64,000 nucleotides of DNA. Origin: an uncultured Collinsella sp. GTDB lineage: Bacteria > Actinomycetota > Coriobacteriia > Coriobacteriales > Coriobacteriaceae. This document shows, in pieces, positions 51,217 through 59,750 of this stretch. The translations under genes and the position numbers were made by a program. Numbering within the stretch: position 1 is the stretch's first letter; every line of letters starts with the position of its first letter. A model generated the notes under the pieces. That model searched no databases. It saw only the letters and a program-made list of their open reading frames with translations, and was not told the DNA's origin. The DNA is taken from contig CAMQJB010000003.1 in assembly GCA_947002045.1 (NCBI GenBank), forward strand, positions 13,941-77,940, given 5' to 3'.

Positions 51217-52242
51217 ATGATTGCGATTTTAAAGCAGAGCGCCAGCGACGAGGCCGTCGGCCACATCGTCAGCTGGATCGAGAAAAAGGGACTCAAGACC
51301 GACGTCTCGCGCGGCGAGAACGAGACCATCATCGGCCTGGTGGGCGACACGACCAAGATCGACCCGTTCCTGCTCGAGTCCATGGACGTCGTCGAGCGCG
51401 TGCAGCGCGTCTCCGAGCCGTTCAAGCGCGCCAACCGCAAGTTCCACCCCGAGGACTCCGTCATCGACTGCGGGCACGGCGTCAAGATTGGCGGCGACCA
51501 GTTTCAGGTCATCGCCGGCCCGTGCTCCGTCGAGGGCGAGAACCTCATCCGCATCGCCCGCCGCGTGAAGGCCGCCGGCGCCACGATGCTGCGCGGTGGC
51601 GCCTACAAGCCCCGCACCTCCCCGTACGCCTACCAGGGCATGGGTCCCGCCGGCCTGGACCTGCTGTGCGAGGCATCCGCCGAGCTCGACATGCCGATCG
51701 TCACCGAGATCATGGACCCGCGCGACGTGCAGGTCTTCTTGGATAAAAAGATCGACGTCATGCAGATTGGCGCCCGCAACGCGCAGAACTTCCCCCTGCT
51801 CAAAGAGGTCGGCAAGACCAAGACCCCGATCCTGCTCAAGCGCGGCATGTCCGGCACCGTCGACGAGCTGCTTATGGCAGCCGAGTACATCATGAGCGAG
51901 GGCAACGACAACGTCATCCTGTGCGAGCGCGGCATTCGCACCTTCGAGACCCGCACTCGCAACACCTTCGACCTCAACGCCGTGCCGGTGCTGCACCACC
52001 TGTCGCACCTGCCCGTCGTCGCCGACCCCAGCCACGCCACCGGTTACACCCGCTATGTTGAGCCCATGGCGCTCGCCGCGACTGCCTGCGGCGCCAACGG
52101 TCTGGAGATCGAGGTCCACGACGACCCGAGCCACGCCTGGTCCGACGGTGCCCAGGCCCTCACCCCCGACCAGTTCGACGACACCATGCGCCGCATCCGC
52201 GCCATCCGCGAGGTCGTCTGCCAAGAGACCGTTCAGGAGTAA
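51217..52242 (+). CDS. aroF: 3-deoxy-7-phosphoheptulonate synthase (DAHP synthase, type I-beta)
   Basis: First step of the shikimate pathway: PEP + erythrose-4-phosphate to DAHP. The 341 residues comprise an N-terminal ferredoxin-like regulatory domain (about 1-70, MIAILKQSASDEAVGHIVSW) and a barrel with VIAGPCSVEG, LRGGAYKPRTSPYAYQG, QIGARNAQNF and VVADPSHATG. This is the I-beta subtype, in which the extra domain usually mediates feedback by aromatic amino acids. ATG at 51217 has AGAGG 6 nt upstream. First gene of the aro operon. Confidence 0.95.
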   Translation: MIAILKQSASDEAVGHIVSWIEKKGLKTDVSRGENETIIGLVGDTTKIDPFLLESMDVVERVQRVSEPFKRANRKFHPEDSVIDCGHGVKIGGDQFQVIAGPCSVEGENLIRIARRVKAAGATMLRGGAYKPRTSPYAYQGMGPAGLDLLCEASAELDMPIVTEIMDPRDVQVFLDKKIDVMQIGARNAQNFPLLKEVGKTKTPILLKRGMSGTVDELLMAAEYIMSEGNDNVILCERGIRTFETRTRNTFDLNAVPVLHHLSHLPVVADPSHATGYTRYVEPMALAATACGANGLEIEVHDDPSHAWSDGAQALTPDQFDDTMRRIRAIREVVCQETVQE

Positions 52243-52245
52243 CCC

Positions 52246-53160
52246 ATGGGTACGGTGAGAAACGCACGCGTCAACCAGGGCGGACCCAAGTGCGCCGGCA
52301 TTGTGGGCCTGGGCCTCATCGGCGGCAGCTTTGCCCGCGGCTATGCGCAGGCGGGCGTCCGCGTGCTGGCCTGGGACCCCGACGATGACGTCATGACGGC
52401 CGCCAGCATGGGCACTGTCGCCGGCGAGCTCAACGACGAGACGCTCGGCGAGTGCGACATCATCGTGCTGGCCTGCTACCCCGAGGCATGCATCGAGTGG
52501 CTCGAGGCGCACGCCCAGGCACTCGCCGACGCCACCGACACCGATGCCATCATGGGCCCCGTGGTGATCGACACTGTGGGCGTCAAGGGTATCGTGTGTG
52601 AGCGGGCCTTTGAGCTCGCACGAGAGCACGGCTTTTACTTTGTGGGCGCACACCCCATGGCGGGCACCCAGTTCTCGGGCTACGCGCACTCCCGCGCCGA
52701 CCTGTTCCAGGGCGCACCGCTCGTGCTCGTTCCGCCCGCGGTAGACGATGCCCTTAAGCTGGAGCTCCTGGGCCAGGTGCGCGAGATGGTACGTCCCCTG
52801 GGCTTTGGCAAGTTCAGCGTAACGAGCGCTGCCGAGCACGACCGCGTCATCGCCTTTACAAGCCAGCTCGCGCACGTCGTCTCCAACGCCTATGTTAAGA
52901 GCCCGACCGCTCAGGTCCACCACGGCTTTTCGGCCGGCAGCTACCGCGACCTCACCCGCGTGGCGCACCTCAATCCGCAGATGTGGTCCGAGCTCATGAT
53001 CGACGACGCCGATGCGCTCGCCTTCGAGATTGACCATCTGATCGAATCGCTCGGCGCCTACAGCCGCGCCCTAAAGGACCGCAACCAGCGCTATCTGGAG
53101 AATCTCCTTGCCGAGGGCGATCGCATCAAGCGTGCACTCGACGACGAGAGCGCTCACTAG
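52246..53160 (+). CDS. tyrA: Prephenate dehydrogenase
   Basis: Oxidises prephenate to 4-hydroxyphenylpyruvate for tyrosine synthesis. The 304 residues show the NAD-binding motif GIVGLGLIGGSFARGY, the substrate motif VGAHPMAGTQFSGYAHSR and the helical dimer domain with VHHGFSAGSYRDLTRVA. ATG at 52246 has AGGAG 6 nt upstream and lies 3 nt after aroF. No ACT domain is present. It could accept arogenate instead; sequence alone does not settle this. Confidence 0.92.
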   Translation: MGTVRNARVNQGGPKCAGIVGLGLIGGSFARGYAQAGVRVLAWDPDDDVMTAASMGTVAGELNDETLGECDIIVLACYPEACIEWLEAHAQALADATDTDAIMGPVVIDTVGVKGIVCERAFELAREHGFYFVGAHPMAGTQFSGYAHSRADLFQGAPLVLVPPAVDDALKLELLGQVREMVRPLGFGKFSVTSAAEHDRVIAFTSQLAHVVSNAYVKSPTAQVHHGFSAGSYRDLTRVAHLNPQMWSELMIDDADALAFEIDHLIESLGAYSRALKDRNQRYLENLLAEGDRIKRALDDESAH

Positions 53161-53196
53161 ACCACCCATCACGCCAGGTCGAAAGGACCATAGCTT

Positions 53197-54303
53197 ATGG
53201 CGATTACCATCGATATCGACACCGCACGCCCCTACCAGGTTCACGTGGGCACTTTCTTGCTGGAGCAGGCAGGGCCGCTTGTTCGCGCCACTGCCGGAGG
53301 CACTCGCGCCGTCATCGTGACGGACACCAACGTAGGCCCCCTCTACCAGATGCCCGTTAAGCAGAGCCTCGAATCCGCAGGCTACGAGGTGAGCATATGC
53401 ACCTTCGAGGCCGGCGAGGCACACAAGCGCGCCGAGACCTACATCAACATCTTGGAATTTGTGGCCGAGCACGAGCTTTCACGCTCCGATGTGATTGTGG
53501 CGCTCGGCGGCGGCGTCGTGGGCGATGTGGCCGGCTTTGTGGCCGCCACCTACATGCGCGGCTGTAAGTTTGTGCAGATCCCCACGAGCCTGCTCGCTAT
53601 GGTGGACTCGTCGGTCGGCGGCAAGACGGCCATCGACCTGGCTGCCGGCAAAAATCTCGCCGGTGCCTTTTGGCAGCCGAGCGTGGTTATCGCCGACGTG
53701 GGATGCCTGGCCACCCTCACGCCCGAGCAGTTCGCCGACGGCTGCGGCGAGGTCGTCAAGCATGCCGTAATCGCCGATCCGGAACTCTTCGATGAGCTCG
53801 AGAAGACCCCGCTCACGCTGGAGCTGCTCAACCAGGACGTGGCTCGCGTGGCGCTCATCATCGCCCGCAATATCGACATCAAGCGCGCCGTGGTCGTTGG
53901 CGACGAACGCGAGACCAACCAGCGCAAGCTCCTCAACTTTGGACACAGCGCCGGACATGCCGTCGAGGCCTGCGAGCACTTTGAGCTGGGACACGGCAAC
54001 TGCGTGTCAATCGGCATGGGCATTATCACGCGTGCCGCAGCGCTGCACGGCATTTGTGACGCCGAACTTCCCGGCCGCATCGAAGAGCTCTGCGCCCGTC
54101 ATGGCCTCAAGACTCGCTGCGAGCTTTCGGCCGACGCCATCTTTGTCGAGGCGCTGCACGACAAAAAACGCGCCGGTGACACTATCGACCTGGTGATTCC
54201 GCACGGCATTGGCCGCTGCAGCATCGACCGCACGCCGCTTTCCACCTTCCACGATTTGATTGCCGAGGGCCTCGGCCAGAAGGGAAACGTTTCCGCATGT
54301 TAG
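53197..54303 (+). CDS. aroB: 3-dehydroquinate synthase
   Basis: Converts DAHP to 3-dehydroquinate using NAD and a divalent metal. The 368 residues contain VIVTDTNVGPLY, ALGGGVVGDVAGFVA, QIPTSLLAMVDSSVGGKTAID and the metal-binding LLNFGHSAGHAVE. ATG at 53197 has AAAGGA 9 nt upstream. The stop overlaps the aroA start by 7 nt (ATGTTAG). Confidence 0.96.
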   Translation: MAITIDIDTARPYQVHVGTFLLEQAGPLVRATAGGTRAVIVTDTNVGPLYQMPVKQSLESAGYEVSICTFEAGEAHKRAETYINILEFVAEHELSRSDVIVALGGGVVGDVAGFVAATYMRGCKFVQIPTSLLAMVDSSVGGKTAIDLAAGKNLAGAFWQPSVVIADVGCLATLTPEQFADGCGEVVKHAVIADPELFDELEKTPLTLELLNQDVARVALIIARNIDIKRAVVVGDERETNQRKLLNFGHSAGHAVEACEHFELGHGNCVSIGMGIITRAAALHGICDAELPGRIEELCARHGLKTRCELSADAIFVEALHDKKRAGDTIDLVIPHGIGRCSIDRTPLSTFHDLIAEGLGQKGNVSAC

Positions 54304-55616
54304 CCCGCATCACCCCGTCCCCGCTCAAGGGCACCGTTCCCGCTATCGCGTCCAAGTCGATGGCGCATCGCCTCATCATCTGCGCCGCGCTTGCCAACGG
54401 CGAGACGCACGTGACCTGCAACACGACCTGCGCCGATATCGAGGCCACAGTGCGCTGCCTCACGGCCCTGGGCGCCCGCATCGAGATCGTAGAGGACGGC
54501 TTCCAAGTCCATCCCACTATGAAGAGTATTGAGTTCGGCCTGCTCAAGGCACTTGCCGGCGGCACGCTCGACTGCGGCGAGAGCGGCTCCACGCTCCGCT
54601 TTATGCTGCCCGTCGCCTGCGCGCTGGGGGCAGAGGCCACCTTTGTGGGCCAGGGTCGTCTGGGCGCCCGCCCCCTCTCCCCGCTCTCCGACGAGATTAT
54701 TGCCGCCGGCTGCGACCTGCAGGGCCTGGGCGGTTTTCCGCTCAAGACAAGCGGCCGTATGCGCCCGGGCACCTTTATCCTGCCGGGCAATGTGAGCTCG
54801 CAGTACATCTCCGGCCTGCTGCTGGCAGCCCCGCTTCTGGCCCAGCCCTCCTGCGTGCAGGTGACCGGCCTAATCGAGAGCCGTCCCTATATCAACCTGA
54901 CCATCCAGGCCATGAAGGCCTTCGGCGTCGAGGTCAACGTCGAGCGTATCCCCGCCAAAGACGGCCAGCCCGAGATGACGAACTTCCGCGTGAGCAGCGG
55001 CTCGTACCGCACGCCTGGCAACGTGGCTGTCGAGGGAGACTGGTCCAACGCCGCCTTTTGGCTGTGCGCCGGCGCCATCGGCCCCGACCCCATCACCGTC
55101 GAGGGCGTGTCGCTCAGCTCCGCGCAAGGTGATCGCAACGTGCTTGCCGCGCTCTCGCGCTTTGGCGCCCGCATCGTGCGCTCCACCAACGCCGCTACCG
55201 TGCAGTCCGACAAGCTCGCCGGCTTTGAGATGAGCGCACACGACATCCCCGACCTGGTGCCCGTTATCTCTGCCGTGGCGTCGCTGGCGCAGGGTCGCAC
55301 ATTCATCCGCGATTGCGCCCGCCTGCGCATCAAGGAATCCGACCGTCTGGCCACTACCACCCGCGAGCTCACCGCACTGGGCGCACAGGTGCGCATTGCC
55401 GGCGACGACCTCATCATCAAGGGTGTCGACGCCTTTACTGGCGGCGAGGTCGATTCGCACAACGACCACCGCATCGCCATGATGGCCGCCATCGCTGCGA
55501 GCCGTGCCACCGGCGAGGTCGTAATCCACGGCGCCGAGGCCGTCAACAAGTCCTATCCCGATTTCTTCGACCACTACCGCCTGCTGGGCGGCAAGGTCAC
55601 GCTCGAGGAGGAATAG
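54297..55616 (+). CDS. aroA: 3-phosphoshikimate 1-carboxyvinyltransferase (EPSP synthase)
   Basis: Joins PEP to shikimate-3-phosphate. The 439 residues contain SKSMAHRLIICAALA, GESGSTLRFMLPVAC, GNVSSQYISGLLLAAPL, LRIKESDRLATT and DHRIAMMAA. The second PEP-binding region has a Ser-Gly-Ser-Thr start rather than a Gly-Asn-Ala-Gly start, and I do not assign glyphosate sensitivity from this. ATG at 54297 overlaps the aroB end. Confidence 0.96.
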   Translation: MLARITPSPLKGTVPAIASKSMAHRLIICAALANGETHVTCNTTCADIEATVRCLTALGARIEIVEDGFQVHPTMKSIEFGLLKALAGGTLDCGESGSTLRFMLPVACALGAEATFVGQGRLGARPLSPLSDEIIAAGCDLQGLGGFPLKTSGRMRPGTFILPGNVSSQYISGLLLAAPLLAQPSCVQVTGLIESRPYINLTIQAMKAFGVEVNVERIPAKDGQPEMTNFRVSSGSYRTPGNVAVEGDWSNAAFWLCAGAIGPDPITVEGVSLSSAQGDRNVLAALSRFGARIVRSTNAATVQSDKLAGFEMSAHDIPDLVPVISAVASLAQGRTFIRDCARLRIKESDRLATTTRELTALGAQVRIAGDDLIIKGVDAFTGGEVDSHNDHRIAMMAAIAASRATGEVVIHGAEAVNKSYPDFFDHYRLLGGKVTLEEE

Positions 55617-55617
55617 C

Positions 55618-56715
55618 ATGTCCTCGACCTTTGGCAACGTTTTGCACTTAAGCATCTTCGGCCAGTCGCACTCCCCTGCTATCGGCTGCTCGCTCGACGG
55701 CATCCCCGCGGGCATCGCCGTTGACCAGGAGCAGCTGCAGGCCTTTTTGGACCGTCGTGCCCCCGGTCGCGACGAGACCGCAACCAAGCGCCGCGAGGCC
55801 GACGCCGCGCATATCATTGCCGGTGTAGTCGATGGACACACCACTGGCGCACCCATCGCAGCGATTATCGAGAACACCAACACGCGCTCCAAAGACTATT
55901 CCGAGCTGCGCCGCAAGCCCCGCCCCGGGCATGCAGACTTTCCGGCGCGCGTGAAGTACCACAACATGCATGACGTCGCCGGCGGCGGGCACTTCTCCGG
56001 CCGCCTAACGGCCCCCTTATGCATCGCCGGCGGTATTGCGCTGCAGGCACTCGAGGCCCGTGGCATCAAGGTCATGGCTCACGTGGCGCAGATCGGCGGC
56101 ATCTCCGACCTGCCCATGGACGACATGGTCTATCGCGAGGCCGACCGCAAGGCGATCCTTACGAACGACCTGCCCTGCATTGACGCCGCCGCTGCCGGTC
56201 GCATGCGCGAGGAAATTCTTGCCGCGCGCGACGAGCTCGACAGCATCGGTGGCATCGTGGAGTGCGGCATCTACGGGCTTCCCGCGGGCATCGGTGACCC
56301 CATGTTCGACGGTATCGAGAACCGCATCGCGCAAATCGCGTTTGGCATTCCCGCTGTGAAGGGCGTGGAGTTTGGCATGGGCTTTGCCGTGGCTGCCGTG
56401 CGTGGCAGCGAGAACAACGATCCGTACCGCGTAGATGCCGAGACCGGTGAGATAGTGGTCGAGTCCAATAACGCCGGCGGCATCTTAGGCGGCATCTCCA
56501 CCGGCGCGCCCGTCATGTGGCGCATGGCTGTAAAGCCGACGCCCTCCATCGGTCGCGAGCAACAGACCGTGGACATGGACGCCATGGAAAATGCCGAGCT
56601 CTCGGTCCATGGCCGCCACGATCCCTGCATCGTCCCGCGCGCCGTCCCCGTAGCCGAAGCAGCCGCCGCCCTCGCCATCTGGGACGCCCTCCTCGAGGAC
56701 GCCGCCCAGCTCTAA
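55618..56715 (+). CDS. aroC: Chorismate synthase
   Basis: Final step to chorismate; needs reduced FMN. The 365 residues begin MSSTFGNVLHLSIFGQSHSP, with RRKPRPGHADF, GGGHFSGRLTAPLCIAGG and the C-terminal GRHDPCIVPRAVPVAEA motif. ATG at 55618 has GGAGGA 5 nt upstream and lies one base after aroA. Confidence 0.97.
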   Translation: MSSTFGNVLHLSIFGQSHSPAIGCSLDGIPAGIAVDQEQLQAFLDRRAPGRDETATKRREADAAHIIAGVVDGHTTGAPIAAIIENTNTRSKDYSELRRKPRPGHADFPARVKYHNMHDVAGGGHFSGRLTAPLCIAGGIALQALEARGIKVMAHVAQIGGISDLPMDDMVYREADRKAILTNDLPCIDAAAAGRMREEILAARDELDSIGGIVECGIYGLPAGIGDPMFDGIENRIAQIAFGIPAVKGVEFGMGFAVAAVRGSENNDPYRVDAETGEIVVESNNAGGILGGISTGAPVMWRMAVKPTPSIGREQQTVDMDAMENAELSVHGRHDPCIVPRAVPVAEAAAALAIWDALLEDAAQL

Positions 56716-56768
56716 CCCGACTCACCTGGATTGCCTGCCAACTCAGCCGTTACGTGAAAGGGGCCTCC

Positions 56769-57914
56769 ATGGACCTTGCCGATATTCGCCAGGCCATCGA
56801 TGGCATCGACACCACACTGCTCAACAGCTTTGTCGAGCGCATGGATATTGCCACCGAGGTTGCCAAATCCAAGATCGAGATGGGCAAGGCCGTCTTTGAC
56901 CCCGCCCGCGAGCGCTCCAAACTCAACAACCTCGCCAGCCGCGCGCCCGAGCGCTACGAGGCTCAGACCATCGCCCTGTTCCGCCTCCTCATGAGCATGA
57001 GCAAGGCCGAGCAGCAGCGCTACATCAACGAACTCAAGGGCATCACGGTGTCGCAAAAAGCCCGCGCCACGGCCGCAGCCTTTGACACGCCCTTCCCCCA
57101 GACGGCCAGCGTTGCCTGTCAGGGCGTGGAAGGCGCCTACAGCCAGATCGCCGCGTGCAAGCTCTTCGACGTGCCCGATATCGCCTTCTTTGAGACCTTC
57201 GAGGGCGTTATGCGCGCCATACGCGACGGCTTCTGCGAGTTTGGCGTGCTGCCCATCGAAAACTCCACTGCTGGCTCGGTCAACGCCGTCTACGACCTGC
57301 TTGCACAGTTCGACTTCCATATCGTGCGCTCGCTGCGCCTCAAGATCGATCACAACTTACTCGTCAAACCCGGCACCAAGCTCGCCGACGTGCGCAAGGT
57401 CTACAGCCACGGCCAAGCCATTGCCCAGTGCGCCGGCTTTATCGAGGCCCACGGACTGCATGCCACCAAGTACCCCAACACCGCCATGTCGGCCGAGATG
57501 GTCGCCAACTCCGAGCGCACCGATGTCGCCGCCATCGCCTCGCGCAGCTGTGCGGCACTCTACGGCCTGGAGGTGCTGGAGCCCAGCATCCAGGACTCGG
57601 ACAACAACTACACGCGCTTTGTCGTCATCAGCCGCGAGCCGCGCGTCTATCCCGGTGCCAACCGCACCTCGCTCATGATCACTACGGCAAACGAGCCGGG
57701 CGCCCTCTACCGCGTGCTCGAGCGCTTCTACGCGCTCAACATCAACCTCATCAAACTCGAGAGCCGCCCCATCCCCGGCCACGACTTTGAGTTTATGTTC
57801 TACTTTGACCTGGACTGCCCCTTTGGCAGCAAGGCCCTCGACGACCTGCTCGACTCGATCGACGACGTGTGCGAGAGTTTCACCTACTTTGGCAGCTACA
57901 CGGAGGTGCTCTAA
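56769..57914 (+). CDS. pheA: Bifunctional chorismate mutase / prephenate dehydratase
   Basis: P-protein leading to phenylpyruvate. Domain order over 381 residues: chorismate mutase helices (about 1-90; IRQAIDGIDTTLLNSFVERM), prephenate dehydratase (about 112-285; GVEGAYSQIAA, GVLPIENSTAGSVNAVYDLL, catalytic NNYTRFVVI) and a C-terminal ACT domain (about 300-375; NEPGALYRVLERF, KLESRPIPG) that usually gives phenylalanine feedback. ATG at 56769 has AAAGGGG 5 nt upstream; the longer frame reaching back to 56517 is antisense-free overlap with aroC and is rejected. Confidence 0.95.
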   Translation: MDLADIRQAIDGIDTTLLNSFVERMDIATEVAKSKIEMGKAVFDPARERSKLNNLASRAPERYEAQTIALFRLLMSMSKAEQQRYINELKGITVSQKARATAAAFDTPFPQTASVACQGVEGAYSQIAACKLFDVPDIAFFETFEGVMRAIRDGFCEFGVLPIENSTAGSVNAVYDLLAQFDFHIVRSLRLKIDHNLLVKPGTKLADVRKVYSHGQAIAQCAGFIEAHGLHATKYPNTAMSAEMVANSERTDVAAIASRSCAALYGLEVLEPSIQDSDNNYTRFVVISREPRVYPGANRTSLMITTANEPGALYRVLERFYALNINLIKLESRPIPGHDFEFMFYFDLDCPFGSKALDDLLDSIDDVCESFTYFGSYTEVL

Positions 57915-59153
57915 ATGACCGGTACCGCCGCAATCCGTCCCTACGGTGTGCTGGGCCGCGTGCTGGGCCACAGCTACACCCCGACCATCTACAAAGAGCT
58001 CGCTGGGCTCGAGTACGTGCGCTTTGAGCGCGAGCCCGAGGATCTTGAGGCTTTTATGAAGGGCGACGAGTGGGAAGGTACCAACGTGACCATCCCCTAC
58101 AAACGCGCCGTCATGGAATACCTGGACGAGCTGAGTCCGCTCGCCGAGCGCATGGGCAACGTCAACACCATCACGCGCCTGCCCGATGGCCGCCTGCGCG
58201 GCGACAACACCGACTACTTTGGTTTTCAGTGCCTGGTCGAGGAGCTGGGCGTAGAGGTTGTCGGTAAGAAGGTCCTCGTGCTCGGTGCCACCGGTGGTGC
58301 CGGCACCACGGCCAGCATGGTGCTCGGCGATCTGGGCGCTGTCGTCGTGCCTGTAGGTCGCAAAAGCGAGGTCAACTATGACAACATCGCGCAGCAGTCC
58401 GATGCAATGCTGCTCGTCAACTGCACACCTGCCGGCATGTTCCCCCACTGCCCCGACGCTCCCTGCACGCTCGAAGGCCTCGATGCGCTCGAGGGCGTCA
58501 TCGACATTGTCTACAACCCCGCCCGCACGGGTCTGATGCTCGAGGCCGAGCGCCGCGGCATCCCCTGCATCGGCGGCCTGCTCATGCTTGTGGCACAAGC
58601 AGCACAAGCTGTCGAGCGCTACACCGGCAAAGCCACCCCGCGCGAGCGCATCCTGGACGTAACGGAGCGCCTGTCCCGCCGCGAGCAGAACATCGCGCTC
58701 ATCGGCATGCCGGGCTCGGGCAAGACCCGCGTGGGCGAGCAGATCGCCCAGCTCACGGGACGCGAGCACATCGACTTGGACCGCGCACTTGAGGAGCGTC
58801 TGGGCATGCCCTGTGCCGACTTTATCGTCGAGCGCGGCGAGGCGGCCTTCCGCGAGCAGGAGACGGCGGCGCTGGCCGATATCTCCAAGCGCAGTGGCCT
58901 GGTGCTCTCCACCGGCGGCGGCGTGGTCACGCGCGACGAAAACTATCCGCTGCTGCACCAGAACAGCCAGATCGTGATGCTCAACCGCAAGCTCGACGAA
59001 CTCGCCCACAAGGGTCGCCCCATCACCGCCCGCGATGGCATCGATAAGCTCGCCGAGCAGCGCATGCCGCGCTACCGCGCCTGGGCCGACTACATCATCG
59101 ACTCGCGCGACTGCGCCGCCAACACCGCCCGCGCCGTCCTCGACGCCCTCTAA
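57915..59153 (+). CDS. aroE-aroK: Shikimate dehydrogenase-shikimate kinase fusion
   Basis: One 412-residue protein for two successive steps. Residues 1-250 are shikimate dehydrogenase, with catalytic K63 (NVTIPYKRAV), D100 (RGDNTDYFG) and the NADP motif VLGATGGAGTTAS. The shikimate-binding SxS motif reads GHSYTP, so the second serine is a threonine. Residues about 258-412 are shikimate kinase, with Walker A IGMPGSGKT, DLDRALEERLG and LSTGGGVV. ATG directly abuts the pheA stop. No internal start with a ribosome site is needed. Confidence 0.93.
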   Translation: MTGTAAIRPYGVLGRVLGHSYTPTIYKELAGLEYVRFEREPEDLEAFMKGDEWEGTNVTIPYKRAVMEYLDELSPLAERMGNVNTITRLPDGRLRGDNTDYFGFQCLVEELGVEVVGKKVLVLGATGGAGTTASMVLGDLGAVVVPVGRKSEVNYDNIAQQSDAMLLVNCTPAGMFPHCPDAPCTLEGLDALEGVIDIVYNPARTGLMLEAERRGIPCIGGLLMLVAQAAQAVERYTGKATPRERILDVTERLSRREQNIALIGMPGSGKTRVGEQIAQLTGREHIDLDRALEERLGMPCADFIVERGEAAFREQETAALADISKRSGLVLSTGGGVVTRDENYPLLHQNSQIVMLNRKLDELAHKGRPITARDGIDKLAEQRMPRYRAWADYIIDSRDCAANTARAVLDAL

Positions 59154-59154
59154 A

Positions 59155-59191
59155 CCACCACAAAGGGGACAGGCACCTTTGTGGTGGTTTT
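59155..59191 (+). terminator. Hairpin element between aroE-aroK and aroQ (terminator-like, GGGACAGG core)
   Basis: A perfect 12-bp stem CCACCACAAAGG / CCTTTGTGGTGG with loop GGACAGGCA, followed by TTTT. It resembles an intrinsic terminator. Its centre GGGGACAGGCACC is also related to the GGGACGGGG cores elsewhere in the window, so it may be a repeat-family member that has been placed in the operon. It starts immediately after the aroE-aroK stop. Confidence 0.75.
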
Positions 59192-59234
59192 CCGTTCCGC
59201 CTTGCCAAATCGACCTACCGCAAAGGAAGCAGCC

Positions 59235-59672
59235 ATGAAAGCACTCGTCATCAACGGCCCCAACCTCAACATGCTCGGCATTCGTGAGCCGGGCATCTAC
59301 GGCAGCGACAACTACGACCGCCTGGTCCAGATCTGCCAGGAGGCAGGCGCCGCGCAGGGCTTTGACGAGGTCGAGGTCTTCCAGTCCAACCACGAGGGCA
59401 GCATCGTCGACAAAATCCAGGAGGCTTACGGCAAGGTCGACGGCATCGTCATCAACCCGGCGGCCTACACGCACACCAGCGTAGCCATCCTGGACGCGCT
59501 CAAAGCCGTCGCCATCCCCGCCGTTGAGGTCCACATCAGCGCCGTCGAGACGCGCGAGGACTTCCGTCAGGTGAGCTACGCCCGCCTGGCCTGCTTCGCC
59601 ACCATCACCGGCGAGGGCCTGCAGGGCTACGCCCACGCGCTGGAGCTGCTGAAAGAGCATCTGCTACACTAA
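59235..59672 (+). CDS. aroQ: 3-dehydroquinate dehydratase, type II
   Basis: Converts 3-dehydroquinate to 3-dehydroshikimate; dodecameric flavodoxin-like enzyme. The 145 residues begin MKALVINGPNLNMLGIREPG and contain FQSNHEGSIVDKIQEA, INPAAYTHTSVAI and VEVHISAVETREDFR. The catalytic tyrosine region follows the first motif (GIYGSDNY). ATG at 59235 has AAAGGA 7 nt upstream. With aroB, aroE-aroK, aroA and aroC it completes the route to chorismate. Confidence 0.96.
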   Translation: MKALVINGPNLNMLGIREPGIYGSDNYDRLVQICQEAGAAQGFDEVEVFQSNHEGSIVDKIQEAYGKVDGIVINPAAYTHTSVAILDALKAVAIPAVEVHISAVETREDFRQVSYARLACFATITGEGLQGYAHALELLKEHLLH

Positions 59673-59681
59673 TCTATGGGG

Positions 59682-59716
59682 CAAATGAGTCAATGGCGTT
59701 TGTCCCGAATCATTTG
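59682..59716. repeat. Inverted repeat before glf (possible member of GGGAC-core family)
   Basis: CAAATGA and TCATTTG arms (7 bp) enclose a 21-bp core that reads TTCGGGACAAACGCC on the minus strand. The architecture of matched arms around a GGGAC core resembles the other elements, but the core match is short. Confidence 0.45.
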
Positions 59717-59750
59717 TAACTGTCCAATCGACATACAAAGGAGCATATCC

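Noticed and set aside
51229..53037. 602-codon minus-strand ORF opposite aroF and tyrA
   Set aside because: Both sense-strand genes have clear motifs and ribosome sites; this frame has neither.
57357..59660. 767-codon minus-strand ORF opposite pheA, aroE-aroK and aroQ
   Set aside because: Antisense shadow running across three real genes and their junctions.
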